Notes: generated by a model from the sequence alone, not told the origin. DNA of 64,000 nt from Lachnospiraceae bacterium (GCA_015057405.1 SVEK01000001.1:62001-126000); one strand, 5' to 3'; shown: positions 9,341-18,727, counted from the stretch's first letter. Numbers and translations are program-made.

Positions 9341-10824
9341 TCCTCACTTACCTCCCTTCTAATCTTCTTCACGGTATTTTTAATAAATACAACTACTAAC
9401 AATACTACAAGAATTATGAATACGTAAGTAATATTATCTTCTACCCATTCTTTACGATATAATTTGTATGCTTTGGAGTAATTCTTATAATCAAATTTTA
9501 ATTTGAAATATTCCATAGCTTCTACAAACTGATCTTTTCTGAGTAGCGAACGACCGATACCGATATAAGCAAGGTCATAATTACCATTCAACTTTAATAC
9601 CTGCTCCCAGTAATCAGCTGAAATATCATATTCACCCTTTTTGTAGGTATTAAGCGCATCATTAATCAATTTACCGTAAGTTGTTAATGTCATCTGAGTT
9701 ATAGTTCCAAGTTCCTTATCAAGAACAAGTAATGAATCTCCGAGATTCTCAATTGCAACAGGGAACTTGAAATTACCCTGTCTATATCCGATTCCACCAA
9801 ATGCATAAAGCATATTACCCTGGAAATCGTATCCGAATATTCTTCCACGAGTCATATCCAGACAGTAATAACACTCATTATCAAGTACGGCTACATCAAT
9901 AAATTTTGAAGGACCTTCATATCCACCACCGGAACCATATTGAACATCACCAACAGGTTCATAATAACCATTTCTAATAAGAATGTCCGTTCCTTTTGCA
10001 TTAAGTCTACGAACCGGCTTTGCGGAAGCAGCATTTTCATCTTCAAATGTACTTAATGTTGCATAGATAAATCCATCTGCATCTAAAGAAATGTTACTGT
10101 ACTCAGTAGGAACAAATGCTTCCATCTGCTCTCTCTGCTCTTTCGTAGATATAAGCTTGTAGAAATAATCGATAAAATCAAACTGAACATCCGCAGCTCC
10201 GATATATCCTACGAACTCACCATCATACTCAAATTCCATAAAACCTTTATTAACGTTTTCTGCCTGAACAAAAATTCTCTTGGCCGCGTCAACTACAAGT
10301 TTTTTTGGTTTGAACTTGAAGTCAGCTTCAATAGTTTCTTCGTCTTCAGGTTTATATATTGCGCCAATTACATTCTGAGAATCATCAGTATATACAATTC
10401 TTTCATTACCATAATCAGCTATATACCATTCATTATCATCAGTAACAAAAATGTCATACGGAAGTGATATAGGTTCCATCTTGCCGTTATTATTAAGTTC
10501 TGTGACAACTTTAACAAGTGAATAATTATCATTTTCATATGAAAGCTGAATAATTCTGTTGTTCAATGTATCACATATAAACAACTGATTGTCTTTTACA
10601 AACATACCCTCGGCACTGTTAAGATTACCGATTCCGAAAGTATTAGTTGTAATAACCTTATTCATCGCATATGCATCCGGAGATTCTCTTTCAATTCCCC
10701 AGTAATCATATGTATATGTGTAGAACAAATCCTCTTCTGCTGAAGCAGTTGCAGGCTGTATAAGGAGAGCAGCAACAAGAATCAGACACAAAGAAGTAAA
10801 TAATTTTGAAAATTTCTTTTTCAT
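9337..10824 (-). CDS. Secreted, C-terminally anchored NHL beta-propeller/TPR protein
   Basis: The 495-residue protein has a cleavable signal peptide (TASAEE). NHL-type propeller repeats span about residues 55-385 (FICDTLNNRIIQL, YIADYGNERIVY, YCLDMTRGRIFGYDFQGN), followed by a TPR-like region (about 385-455: ALNTYKKGEYDISADYW, LAYIGIGRSLLRKDQF). A C-terminal membrane helix (about 462-480) ends in a basic tail. The propeller therefore faces the outside while tethered to the membrane. The position between two ABC permease pairs and the 4-nt overlap with the YIP1-like gene suggest a structural partner of the transport complex. No enzymatic motif is visible. Confidence 0.8.
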   Translation of the reverse strand: MKKKFSKLFTSLCLILVAALLIQPATASAEEDLFYTYTYDYWGIERESPDAYAMNKVITTNTFGIGNLNSAEGMFVKDNQLFICDTLNNRIIQLSYENDNYSLVKVVTELNNNGKMEPISLPYDIFVTDDNEWYIADYGNERIVYTDDSQNVIGAIYKPEDEETIEADFKFKPKKLVVDAAKRIFVQAENVNKGFMEFEYDGEFVGYIGAADVQFDFIDYFYKLISTKEQREQMEAFVPTEYSNISLDADGFIYATLSTFEDENAASAKPVRRLNAKGTDILIRNGYYEPVGDVQYGSGGGYEGPSKFIDVAVLDNECYYCLDMTRGRIFGYDFQGNMLYAFGGIGYRQGNFKFPVAIENLGDSLLVLDKELGTITQMTLTTYGKLINDALNTYKKGEYDISADYWEQVLKLNGNYDLAYIGIGRSLLRKDQFVEAMEYFKLKFDYKNYSKAYKLYRKEWVEDNITYVFIILVVLLVVVFIKNTVKKIRREVSEE

Positions 10825-10838
10825 TGTCTCTCTCCTCC

Positions 10839-11711
10839 TTAATCCTTAATACCGGAGCTTGCCATAGTTTCAATAACGTTACCCTCACAAAGAAGGAATA
10901 TTGTAATAGGCACACTCATCATAAACAAAGTAACCGCTGCACCAACACCGGCACGGGAAACACCACCGAGAATCAACTGCTGGAGTGCGTACGGAAGTGT
11001 TTTTAACTCTTCCGAATAAATAAATGTTGCAGCTCTGTTGTTCCAAATTGCTATAACAGAGAAAATTATCAAAGTAAGCCATGCAGGTTTAACCATAGGC
11101 ATTACGATTTTAACAAAGATTCTTCCTTCCTTAGCACCGTCAATCTTTGCAGCCTCAATAAGAGCGTCAGGAATCTGCTCCATAAACTGTTTCATAAGGA
11201 ACAATCCCATAGGGGTTGCAAAAGCAGGAATAATAATTGATAAGTATGTATCAATCCATCCAAGTTTTGTCATAATAAGGTAGTTAGGAATCTGTGTTAC
11301 GTACATAGAGAACATGAGTGCTGTCTGAACCATAGCAAAGAAACCTTTGCTTCCCGGGAATTTGTACTTAGCAAGTACATACGCACCCATAGAACAACAT
11401 ACAAGGTTACCAAATGTACCAACAGCTGTCATAAACACTGAGTTGAATATGTATCTTGAAAACGGTACGAAAGACTGTCCCATGATATTAAACAAATCAG
11501 CAAAGTTATCCATTGTAGGATTCTTAACATAAAACTTAGGTGGGAAAATATAAATCTCATCAAGTGGCTTAAACGCTGTACAAATCGAATAAACAAGCGG
11601 TAATGCAAAGAATATTCCGAAAAGTATCAGCAAAATATAAATACCGATATCTCCACCTACTGATCTATTAGGTTTTCTTTTTCTTAATATCTTTTTTCTA
11701 TTCTTTTTCAT
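10839..11711 (-). CDS. Carbohydrate ABC transporter permease (MalG-type), second system
   Basis: The 290-residue protein has a very basic N-terminus, six predicted membrane segments and the ATPase-contact signature IEAAKIDGAKEGRIFVKIVMP. It ends with VIETMASSGIKD, the C-terminal pattern common in this permease class. It is 14 bp from the MalF-type partner and pairs with the 990-residue binding protein at the head of the operon. Confidence 0.92.
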   Translation of the reverse strand: MKKNRKKILRKRKPNRSVGGDIGIYILLILFGIFFALPLVYSICTAFKPLDEIYIFPPKFYVKNPTMDNFADLFNIMGQSFVPFSRYIFNSVFMTAVGTFGNLVCCSMGAYVLAKYKFPGSKGFFAMVQTALMFSMYVTQIPNYLIMTKLGWIDTYLSIIIPAFATPMGLFLMKQFMEQIPDALIEAAKIDGAKEGRIFVKIVMPMVKPAWLTLIIFSVIAIWNNRAATFIYSEELKTLPYALQQLILGGVSRAGVGAAVTLFMMSVPITIFLLCEGNVIETMASSGIKD

Positions 11712-11725
11712 ATCAGCATCTCCCT

Positions 11726-12664
11726 TTAAGTTCCAACTTTACGCAACAGAGCATGTACAGCCTTATTGCATAATATCATAACAACGAACAGCACCGTCGC
11801 AATTGCAGATGCATATCCCATGTCAAATCTGAACTGACCGTAGTCAATAAGGTGGGATACAACTGTTTCTGCGGCGTAGTCAGTACTAGGGAAACCACAA
11901 AGTACCATAGTTACGTCAGCAACACCAAATGACTGTGTAATAGCCATTACCGCACCGAAAAGAAGCATAGGCTTCATGTTAGGCAATGTAATGTACCATA
12001 ACTCCTGCCATCTGTTTTTAACACCATCAACATAACCGGCTTCGAACTGCGATGCATCAATACCCTGAAGACCGGCAACGAATGAAAGGAATCCATTACC
12101 AAGACTCATCCATAATACTACGATAATTACGATACCCATCATGTAATTAGTATCTGTGAGCCAAAGAATAGGTTCATCAATAAGTCCAAACTGCATAAGC
12201 CATGCATTAAAGTAACCATAAGAGTCACCACTAAACAACAATGCCCAAACCATATATACGTTACCGGAAATTGTTGGCGCATAGAATATAAGTACCATAA
12301 TTGCTCTAAGAAGTCTTGGCAATTCATTAATAAACCATGCGAAAAGGAATGACATTATGTATCCAAGCGGACCAGTAATTGCCGCCAGGAGGAATGTATT
12401 CTTAACTGAAATAAGGAATACGTCATCAGCAAGAATAAGATTAACGTAATTTTGAAGTGCGATAAACTGCGCAGGCTCCAAAACGTTGTAATAGGTAAAA
12501 CTATAATATATGGACATACATACCGGAGCAATCGTAAACAATGTGAATAACACTGCATACGGAAGCAGGAAAAGATAACATATCTTAGACTGCTTAGCAA
12601 CTTTCCAGCCATGCTTAAACTTACGTTTTTTTATGTCTATATATTTAGCCATAACTGAACTCAT
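11726..12664 (-). CDS. Carbohydrate ABC transporter permease (MalF-type), second system
   Basis: The 312-residue protein has about six membrane segments and the signature FEAGYVDGVKNRWQELWYITLP. The AGYVDG variant of the usual EAA motif is conserved enough for ATPase coupling. The first residues are basic and cytoplasmic (about 1-30). It follows the 990-residue binding-protein gene by 21 bp, with a ribosome binding site in the gap. Confidence 0.92.
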   Translation of the reverse strand: MSSVMAKYIDIKKRKFKHGWKVAKQSKICYLFLLPYAVLFTLFTIAPVCMSIYYSFTYYNVLEPAQFIALQNYVNLILADDVFLISVKNTFLLAAITGPLGYIMSFLFAWFINELPRLLRAIMVLIFYAPTISGNVYMVWALLFSGDSYGYFNAWLMQFGLIDEPILWLTDTNYMMGIVIIVVLWMSLGNGFLSFVAGLQGIDASQFEAGYVDGVKNRWQELWYITLPNMKPMLLFGAVMAITQSFGVADVTMVLCGFPSTDYAAETVVSHLIDYGQFRFDMGYASAIATVLFVVMILCNKAVHALLRKVGT

Positions 12665-12685
12665 CTGCTTACATCTCCTTTCGTG

Positions 12686-15658
12686 TTATTCATCATCTTC
12701 ATTAACAGGAAGACCAAACTCTTGACGTTTTTTCTTAATCTCATCATTAATCGTTCTGGTGTAATCAAGAATTGTCTCACGTGGGTCATCATTATCATTC
12801 ATAACGTTACGGATTGCATTAGTTATATGACGTGATGTATAGTAACCACCGGCAATTTCCGGAACACCAAATGCCCACTTCCACTGTTCCTTAAGAACAT
12901 CAAGATCCTTTTTGCTCCATGAAAGCTGTTCAAAAGCTTTAGTATTTGCAGTTGCGTAACGGGCAGAAGCACCCATAACACTTTCAAGCTCACGTCCGAA
13001 TCTAACCTGTGTATCCGAACTAATCCACCATTTAAGGAATGTCCATGCAAGGTCATACTTCTCTTCGCCCTTTGTCTTATTAAGAATCATAGAACATTGT
13101 CCCCATGACTGAACTGAACGGTCAACTATAGTTTCTCCATCTTCATTTACACGTTCGTATCCAGGAACCAAAGCAAAATTCCACAATCCCTTGATCTCAG
13201 GAGCAAATACTACAAGGGTATTATAGTTCGAGAAATCCTGAATACCAATAGGCATTTCTCCTGATCTGAAACGGTTAACGAAGTCATAACTTGTAGGCAC
13301 TTTATAGTTAGTAAACAGCTTAGTGAAATATTCAAAAGCTTCTATAGCTTCCTCAGAATCAATTGCAACAGACTGCTGGTCATCAGCATAAAGCTTTGCA
13401 CCACGCTGATATAACTGACAGAAGTAGTTTGCAAGGTCAGGGTTTGCAGTATTACCAACTTTACGTTCTGTACTTGGAATACCAACCTGAAGGTTGTTGT
13501 TAGTAATGGTTGGAAGAATGTCTATAAGTTCTTCCCATGTTTCAGGCACCTTTACTCCAAGCTCATCCAAAATATCTTCTCTATAGAATAATACGTTGTA
13601 GTTCTGAGTTTCCGGAAGCGCATAAATACCACCATTAAATTCATAAGACAAATACGAACTATGGTAATATTCTTTTTCGAGAACGTTAGTCTTCCATTCT
13701 TCCCAGTCAGGGAACTGAGTAAGGTCAACAGCAGCATTACGAAGTGCATAGTTAACCGGCTCTGTCTGAGCTACCGTAAGAGCTACGTCAGGACCTGTTC
13801 CCGCAACTACAGCAGGAAGAAGTGTTGCTGCATCGATAAGTTTTACGTTAACACCAATTCCGTATTCCGGAACAAATGTATCGTCAATCATTGTCTTAAG
13901 AATAGTACTTTGGTCACGACCTGAAAGGATCCAACAATCAATTGCAGAATCAGTATCTTCATATACATTACCAAGTGAAGTGTAATCAACTACGAAAGAT
14001 GCAATAAATACTCTGATTTCATGCATTGCAGTATCAATAAATGATTCTTCACATTCAGGCAACTCGGCAGACGCAGGAGAAACAATAAAGCAGTCTATAT
14101 CAAGCGGCGCCTCACTAAGTGAATTAATACCTGTACCAATCGCACTTACATTTTCTTTAAAATTACCAAGTGACTTCGGAATCTTATCCGGTCTCTTAAC
14201 AAATCTTTCAAGCTGTGCGGCAACTGTAAGGATTGAAGAAACCTGTGAGCCTCTCTCTCCTGAGTACTCGATAAGTTCGTCAACAATCTTGTACAATCTT
14301 CTGCACTCTACATCCATACCTGTAATAATTTCAGGATAAACTTTATCAATCTTGTAATCTCTGTATTCGTCAGGAGTAGCACCTGTCAAAACGAGAATTT
14401 TTCTATACATTGCATTAAGACGGAACACACTGTCATTAAGATCTGTAAGGATATTTCCCAACTCTCCCAATGTAACAGCAAGTCTTATTGTATGTACACC
14501 CTTTGTCAAACCAATCTTATAGGCATTTCCATTTTCATCACTAAGAGTATTCATCTGCCAGTCGTTACCGAACTGGAATGAAATAACCTTACCCTCTTCA
14601 AACGGGCACTCGCCATCAATTGTAACAGCACGGCTGGAAACAAAACCACGATTATAATTCTGACGTCCTTTAAAGGAAATGTTATAAAATCCGTCTTCAG
14701 GCACTTCGAAATCCCATTCAATCCAGTCACCGGCAACTCTCCACTGATTACCACCTATTTTATTAAGAAGAATAAGTGATGAACTGTATGGCTCTGTAAT
14801 ACCTGATGCTCTATCGTTGTTAGGGTACAAAGAAGGTGAAGAACGTCTCTGTGAATCCTCACCCTGAACCTTAATCGGTTCAACTGTGATATCATCAGAA
14901 AACTGTCCCTCTACATTTTTAACATACTCCTCATATGTAGGGGTTTCTTCCGGGTTCATAATTGTAACTTTACGAATTACAAGCGGCTCATTAACGCCGA
15001 CAAACTTAAGCTTATTAACACCCTCATTGAAATAGAACTTATACGGTTCAATGTGGTATCCCATGTAATCCTTAACATACGAAGACTGCCATATTGGTGC
15101 TTCACCCTGAGTAGGACGTATATCATTACCACGATTATCCTTTGTTATCTCAGTTGCATCTGCCCATACTCTGTTAAATGTAACGGCATCCGCACCATAA
15201 AACGGCATCTCATCATTTATATATATAGCCCTCTCAATATCTATACCTCGAGATTCAAGAGGATAATATTCAAGATAAATACTGTACAGTCCTGCTTTTG
15301 GAATATCCACCATCCATTCAATAAATCCGGATTCATCCGACTGTACTACGTTTTGTTCTCCGTCAATATCATTCACTACAGAAACACCGGTACTGGCTGC
15401 TGTATAATTTAAAATATCAACATCCACAACATCTTCCGGGCTTGCAGCATCCTGGTACTTTTCCAGATACTTATCATATGTATCATCCCTGGCAATACCT
15501 TCAATATCAACAGAAAGATCGTGTCCCTCATACTTTTCTGAATAATCTCCTGTTTCTGTCACCAGTACTTTCCATATAACAATGACAAGTACAAATGCGA
15601 GAATGGCCAGAGGTATTGAGACATACTTTTTGCTTAATACTGCTTTAACTTTTGACAT
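12686..15658 (-). CDS. Membrane-anchored solute-binding protein fused to two carbohydrate-binding-like modules
   Basis: This 990-residue protein is more than twice the usual binding-protein size. It has an uncleaved N-terminal membrane anchor (about residues 14-32) and no lipobox. Two beta-sandwich modules of carbohydrate-binding type follow, at about 75-240 (GFIEWMVDIPKAGLYSIYLEY) and about 280-420 (GDWIEWDFEVPEDGFYNISF). A linker region leads to a family 1 solute-binding domain (about 585-980: AGTGPDVALTVAQTEPVN, FYREDILDELGVKVPETWEE, FRSGEMPIGIQDFSNYN). It is the first gene of the operon behind a structured leader. It likely holds polymer fragments close to the second permease pair. Fusion and family are clear; the ligand is unknown. 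Confidence 0.88.
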   Translation of the reverse strand: MSKVKAVLSKKYVSIPLAILAFVLVIVIWKVLVTETGDYSEKYEGHDLSVDIEGIARDDTYDKYLEKYQDAASPEDVVDVDILNYTAASTGVSVVNDIDGEQNVVQSDESGFIEWMVDIPKAGLYSIYLEYYPLESRGIDIERAIYINDEMPFYGADAVTFNRVWADATEITKDNRGNDIRPTQGEAPIWQSSYVKDYMGYHIEPYKFYFNEGVNKLKFVGVNEPLVIRKVTIMNPEETPTYEEYVKNVEGQFSDDITVEPIKVQGEDSQRRSSPSLYPNNDRASGITEPYSSSLILLNKIGGNQWRVAGDWIEWDFEVPEDGFYNISFKGRQNYNRGFVSSRAVTIDGECPFEEGKVISFQFGNDWQMNTLSDENGNAYKIGLTKGVHTIRLAVTLGELGNILTDLNDSVFRLNAMYRKILVLTGATPDEYRDYKIDKVYPEIITGMDVECRRLYKIVDELIEYSGERGSQVSSILTVAAQLERFVKRPDKIPKSLGNFKENVSAIGTGINSLSEAPLDIDCFIVSPASAELPECEESFIDTAMHEIRVFIASFVVDYTSLGNVYEDTDSAIDCWILSGRDQSTILKTMIDDTFVPEYGIGVNVKLIDAATLLPAVVAGTGPDVALTVAQTEPVNYALRNAAVDLTQFPDWEEWKTNVLEKEYYHSSYLSYEFNGGIYALPETQNYNVLFYREDILDELGVKVPETWEELIDILPTITNNNLQVGIPSTERKVGNTANPDLANYFCQLYQRGAKLYADDQQSVAIDSEEAIEAFEYFTKLFTNYKVPTSYDFVNRFRSGEMPIGIQDFSNYNTLVVFAPEIKGLWNFALVPGYERVNEDGETIVDRSVQSWGQCSMILNKTKGEEKYDLAWTFLKWWISSDTQVRFGRELESVMGASARYATANTKAFEQLSWSKKDLDVLKEQWKWAFGVPEIAGGYYTSRHITNAIRNVMNDNDDPRETILDYTRTINDEIKKKRQEFGLPVNEDDE

Positions 15659-15710
15659 GTCTGTCTTTTGCTCCTTTCTTGGTTAACTGGCATGCATTAT
15701 TCACAAGAAA

Positions 15711-15792
15711 GAATCTGATTTGCCAGATTCTCCGTCTGCGACGGGTTGCTTTGCAACTTCCATTTTTCTGCCACAGTATACTCTCCGGCAGA
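15711..15792 (-). ncRNA. Structured 5' leader with four consecutive hairpins (unassigned RNA element or repeat)
   Basis: Reading the minus strand, four perfect stems occur in 82 nt: TCTGCC/GGCAGA (15792-15767, 14-nt loop), GTTGC/GCAAC (15757-15745, loop AAA), CCGTC/GACGG (15744-15732, loop GCA) and GAATCTG/CAGATTC (15730-15711). The second and third abut directly and the last is followed by TTTCTT, like a weak terminator. The region starts about 50 nt upstream of the 990-residue binding-protein start, within its predicted transcript. I could not match it to a known riboswitch; it could instead be an interspersed genomic repeat. Confidence 0.55.
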
Positions 15793-15831
15793 TTGTTTTT
15801 TGTTATATCAAAAAAATACTGTAACTTTGTC

Positions 15832-15935
15832 TGATATGTCAAAAAACTGTCACTTTTACTCATCAGAAAAACTGACTTTTGTGAAATGTGCATACATTTT
15901 CGTGTGATAGTATAGCATAATTTTGTTGATATGTC
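15832..15935 (-). repeat. Direct repeat around the upstream promoter region
   Basis: The minus-strand word GACATATCA followed closely by ACAAAGTTA or ACAAAATTA occurs twice (core copies 15832-15840 and 15927-15935), 95 bp apart. The upstream copy overlaps the -35 of the predicted promoter. The second could be a duplicated promoter (TTGACA with a poor -10) or an operator half. Together with 15711-15792 and the 15909-15937 promoter this accounts for most of the 483-bp divergent gap between the binding-protein operon and GH43. Confidence 0.4.
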
Positions 15936-15937
15936 TA
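15909..15937 (-). promoter_or_regulatory. Sigma-A promoter of the large ABC/DUF5696 operon
   Basis: TAGACA (15937-15932) and TATACT (15914-15909) are separated by exactly 17 nt on the minus strand. Transcription would begin near 15902, giving a leader of about 240 nt that contains the four-hairpin element. Confidence 0.65.
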
Positions 15938-16141
15938 CAAAATTATAGCTTTACACTCTGTTATTTTGGTATATTTGCTATATTGTAAATATATAATAAA
16001 TTAACTTTTTATTAAATATCACACGAGCATTTATATATAATTCAATTATATATCCAATTACAAATTTTCATATGGCATTTTGTCATAAACATATTGTATA
16101 ATGTGATAATAAAATACTTAATGCATCAAAGGAGAATAAAA

Positions 16142-17728
16142 ATGACAAACAACATTTGTAACAATCCGATTCTTCCCGGTTTTTATCCGGACCCTTCACT
16201 TTGCAGGGTTGGCGATGATTATTATCTTGTCAATTCAACATTTGACTATTTTCCGGGAGTTCCTATCTTTCATAGTAAAGACCTTGTAAATTGGAAGCAA
16301 ATCGGCAATATTCTTGACAGAGAAGAACAGATACCTCTGGGTAATGATAATTTTGTCGGCGCAGGAATATACGCACCAACACTTAGATATCATGATGGTG
16401 TGTTTTATATGATTACTACTAATATAGGAAGTTCTAACGGAAACTTTATAGTAACTGCAACTGACCCTGCCGGACCATGGTCAGATCCGATATGTCTTGG
16501 CAGCGAAGGAATTGACCCGTCATTATTTTTTGACGAAGACGGCAAATGTTACTATCACGGCACAAAAGGAAGACGTGAAGGAACACGCTTCTTTGGTGAT
16601 AACGAGATATATGTTCAAGAGCTTGACCTTGAAACAATGACACTCGTTGGCGAATCATGGCCAATATGGTACGGAGCACTTCGAGGTGTTGAATGGGCAG
16701 AAGGACCACATATCTTCAAACATGACGGCTGGTATTATCTCATGATATCAGAAGCAGGAACCGGACATATGCATGCCGTTACAATTGCAAGAAGCAAGAG
16801 TCTGCACGAACCATTCGAAGGTTATAACGGAAACCCAATACTTACTCACAGACATCTTGGAGTTAATTATCCAATTGTTAACGTAGGACATCCTGACATT
16901 GTAGAAACACAAAATGGAGAATGGTGGATGGTACTCTTAGCTTCACGACCATATGGCGGATACTATCGTAATCTCGGAAGAGAAACCTTCCTTGTAAAAT
17001 TTGAATGGGAAAACGGCTGGCCACTAATCAATCCGGGCAAGGGACTTGTAGAAGATACATTCCCACGACCAAACTTACCTGAATACAAAGTTGAAGAAAA
17101 ACCGGCAAAAGATGATTTCGATTATACATCCCTACCATATAATTATATGTATGTTCGCAATCCAAAGCAGGCAAACTACTCTCTTACTGACAAACCGGGT
17201 TATCTTCGTCTTACCCCAAGCACAGTTAAGATTAGTGATAAAATCGGTTCTCCGTCTGCAATATGCACAAGACAGCTTCATATGAGTTATAGTTTTGAAA
17301 CAACCCTTGAAATCACTCCTACTGCTAACGATGCTGCCGGACTTGTATTATTACAAGGTAATTATAACAATTATCAGTTCTGTGTCACATCTGACAACAA
17401 CGAAACTAAAGTAAAGGTTCTTGTATGCGACGGCAAGGAAGAAACATCTATAGACAGAATCCTTGCAGAAGAAACTTTAGAATATGATAATACAAAACCT
17501 CTCAGAATCACATTACGTGCAGTACAAAAAGGACAGACGGCAGATTTTTCATATTCATATGACGGCAGCACATACACAGAAGTTCTAAAGGGCGCAGATA
17601 CCACCATCCTGTGTACTGATAAAGCCGGCGGATTTGTAGGAACATGTCTCGGAATATACGCCCAGTCTATCTCAGACTCAGACAACAAAGTATACTTCGA
17701 CAGCATTACATATGAAGGAATAGAATAA
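16142..17728 (+). CDS. GH43 beta-xylosidase (possibly also alpha-L-arabinofuranosidase), intracellular
   Basis: From the ATG at 16142 (GGAG 7 nt upstream; the in-frame codons before it lack such a site) the protein has 528 residues. An N-terminal five-bladed propeller carries the GH43 triad: Asp17 (FYPDPS), Asp125 (GIDPSLFF) and Glu187 (WAEGPHIF). A C-terminal beta-sandwich (about 320-528) is typical of the two-domain xylosidases that act on short xylo-oligosaccharides. There is no signal peptide. The gene stands alone on the plus strand, divergent from the ABC operon, with a TATAAT at 16097-16102 as a likely -10, and ends at a strong terminator. Confidence 0.93.
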   Translation: MTNNICNNPILPGFYPDPSLCRVGDDYYLVNSTFDYFPGVPIFHSKDLVNWKQIGNILDREEQIPLGNDNFVGAGIYAPTLRYHDGVFYMITTNIGSSNGNFIVTATDPAGPWSDPICLGSEGIDPSLFFDEDGKCYYHGTKGRREGTRFFGDNEIYVQELDLETMTLVGESWPIWYGALRGVEWAEGPHIFKHDGWYYLMISEAGTGHMHAVTIARSKSLHEPFEGYNGNPILTHRHLGVNYPIVNVGHPDIVETQNGEWWMVLLASRPYGGYYRNLGRETFLVKFEWENGWPLINPGKGLVEDTFPRPNLPEYKVEEKPAKDDFDYTSLPYNYMYVRNPKQANYSLTDKPGYLRLTPSTVKISDKIGSPSAICTRQLHMSYSFETTLEITPTANDAAGLVLLQGNYNNYQFCVTSDNNETKVKVLVCDGKEETSIDRILAEETLEYDNTKPLRITLRAVQKGQTADFSYSYDGSTYTEVLKGADTTILCTDKAGGFVGTCLGIYAQSISDSDNKVYFDSITYEGIE

Positions 17729-17767
17729 AACAAAATAGATTTATAAGTAATTATCTGTAACATTTTA

Positions 17768-17815
17768 AGGCTCTTAACTTTACCTGGTGGTAAGGTTTAG
17801 AGCCTTTTCGTTTTT
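17768..17815 (+). terminator. Rho-independent terminator of the GH43 gene
   Basis: A 17-bp stem with one mismatch and one wobble (17768-17784 with 17789-17805, loop TGGT) is followed by TTTCGTTTTT. It lies between the convergent GH43 and sigE genes. The minus-strand side has fewer trailing Ts, so it serves GH43 best. Confidence 0.85.
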
Positions 17816-17827
17816 ATATGGTTTTGT

Positions 17828-18583
17828 TTAATTTGTCTGAGACTCCATTTTAATAATATCTTTTTTAAGCCTTTTCATAATCTTTTTCTCTAATCTCGAT
17901 ATGTACGACTGGGATATCCCAAGAATATCAGCTACTTCTTTTTGCGTTTTTTCTTCGCCTTTAACATCCCCTATTCCAAATCTAAGCTGGATAATAAGTC
18001 TTTCTCTGTCACTTAATTTTTCAAGAGCTTTACCAAGTATATGAAGATCGACTTCATTTTCTAATTCTCTCGAAATAATATCCTCTTCCGTCCCAAGCAC
18101 ATCAGACAATAACAGTTCATTTCCATCCCAGTCCACATTAAGCGGCTCATCAATAGAAACCTCAAGTTTGTTTTTGCTTGTTCTTCGAAGATACATAAGA
18201 ATCTCATTTTCTATACATCTGGAAGCATACGTCGCAAGCTTAATCTTCTTTTCAGATTTAAAGGTGTTAATAGCTTTCATAAGACCTATTGTTCCGATAG
18301 AAATCAAATCTTCAACACCTACACCTGTATTATCAAATTTTTTTGCAATATACACAACCAATCTAAGATTATGTTCAACAAGTTCTGATATAGCTTCACT
18401 TCTTGTATTCTCATCTTCAAGTCTAAGCAACCAATACATTTCCTCTTCATTGTCAAATGGCGCCGGTAAAACTTCCGCACCTCCTATATAATGAATATCA
18501 CCACCTTTTCCAAGTAATACATCCTTAAAATCTTTAATCATCCTAAATTGAAAACAATACGGAATCGAGATTCTGAACATCAT
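17828..18583 (-). CDS. sigE: Sporulation sigma factor SigE (mother cell), pro-form
   Basis: The 251-residue protein has the pro-sequence expected for SigE (about 30 residues ending near HYIGGAE, the site where SpoIIGA cleaves). Sigma-70 regions 2 ([40 protein letters not shown]) and 4 ([19 protein letters not shown]) follow. The stretch [20 protein letters not shown] is close to Bacillus SigE. The start at 18583 follows AAGGAGG. spoIIGA, its processing protease, is directly upstream; sigG, often directly downstream of sigE, is absent, the next gene being the convergent GH43. Confidence 0.96.
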   Translation of the reverse strand: MMFRISIPYCFQFRMIKDFKDVLLGKGGDIHYIGGAEVLPAPFDNEEEMYWLLRLEDENTRSEAISELVEHNLRLVVYIAKKFDNTGVGVEDLISIGTIGLMKAINTFKSEKKIKLATYASRCIENEILMYLRRTSKNKLEVSIDEPLNVDWDGNELLLSDVLGTEEDIISRELENEVDLHILGKALEKLSDRERLIIQLRFGIGDVKGEEKTQKEVADILGISQSYISRLEKKIMKRLKKDIIKMESQTN

Positions 18584-18727
18584 TGCTATATAGCCTCCTT
18601 TTATCTATTATAAACACCACTCTATGCTCAAATCGATCGAATAACAAAGAATAGAATTTGAGCAATTTTAAACAAATATCATATATTAATCACATGGTTT
18701 TCGTTACAAAAATCACGTATTTATTAT

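Noticed and set aside
15711-15792. Match to a cyclic-di-GMP (GEMM) riboswitch
   Set aside because: It contains GCAAAGC-like and GGCA words, but the GGCAAACC and GGTAGC core elements and the long P3 are missing.
15645-15893. 82-codon minus-strand frame ending in an Arg-rich segment upstream of the 990-residue binding protein
   Set aside because: It covers the four-hairpin leader, lacks a ribosome binding site and overlaps the start of the binding protein, so it reads as non-coding RNA or repeat sequence.
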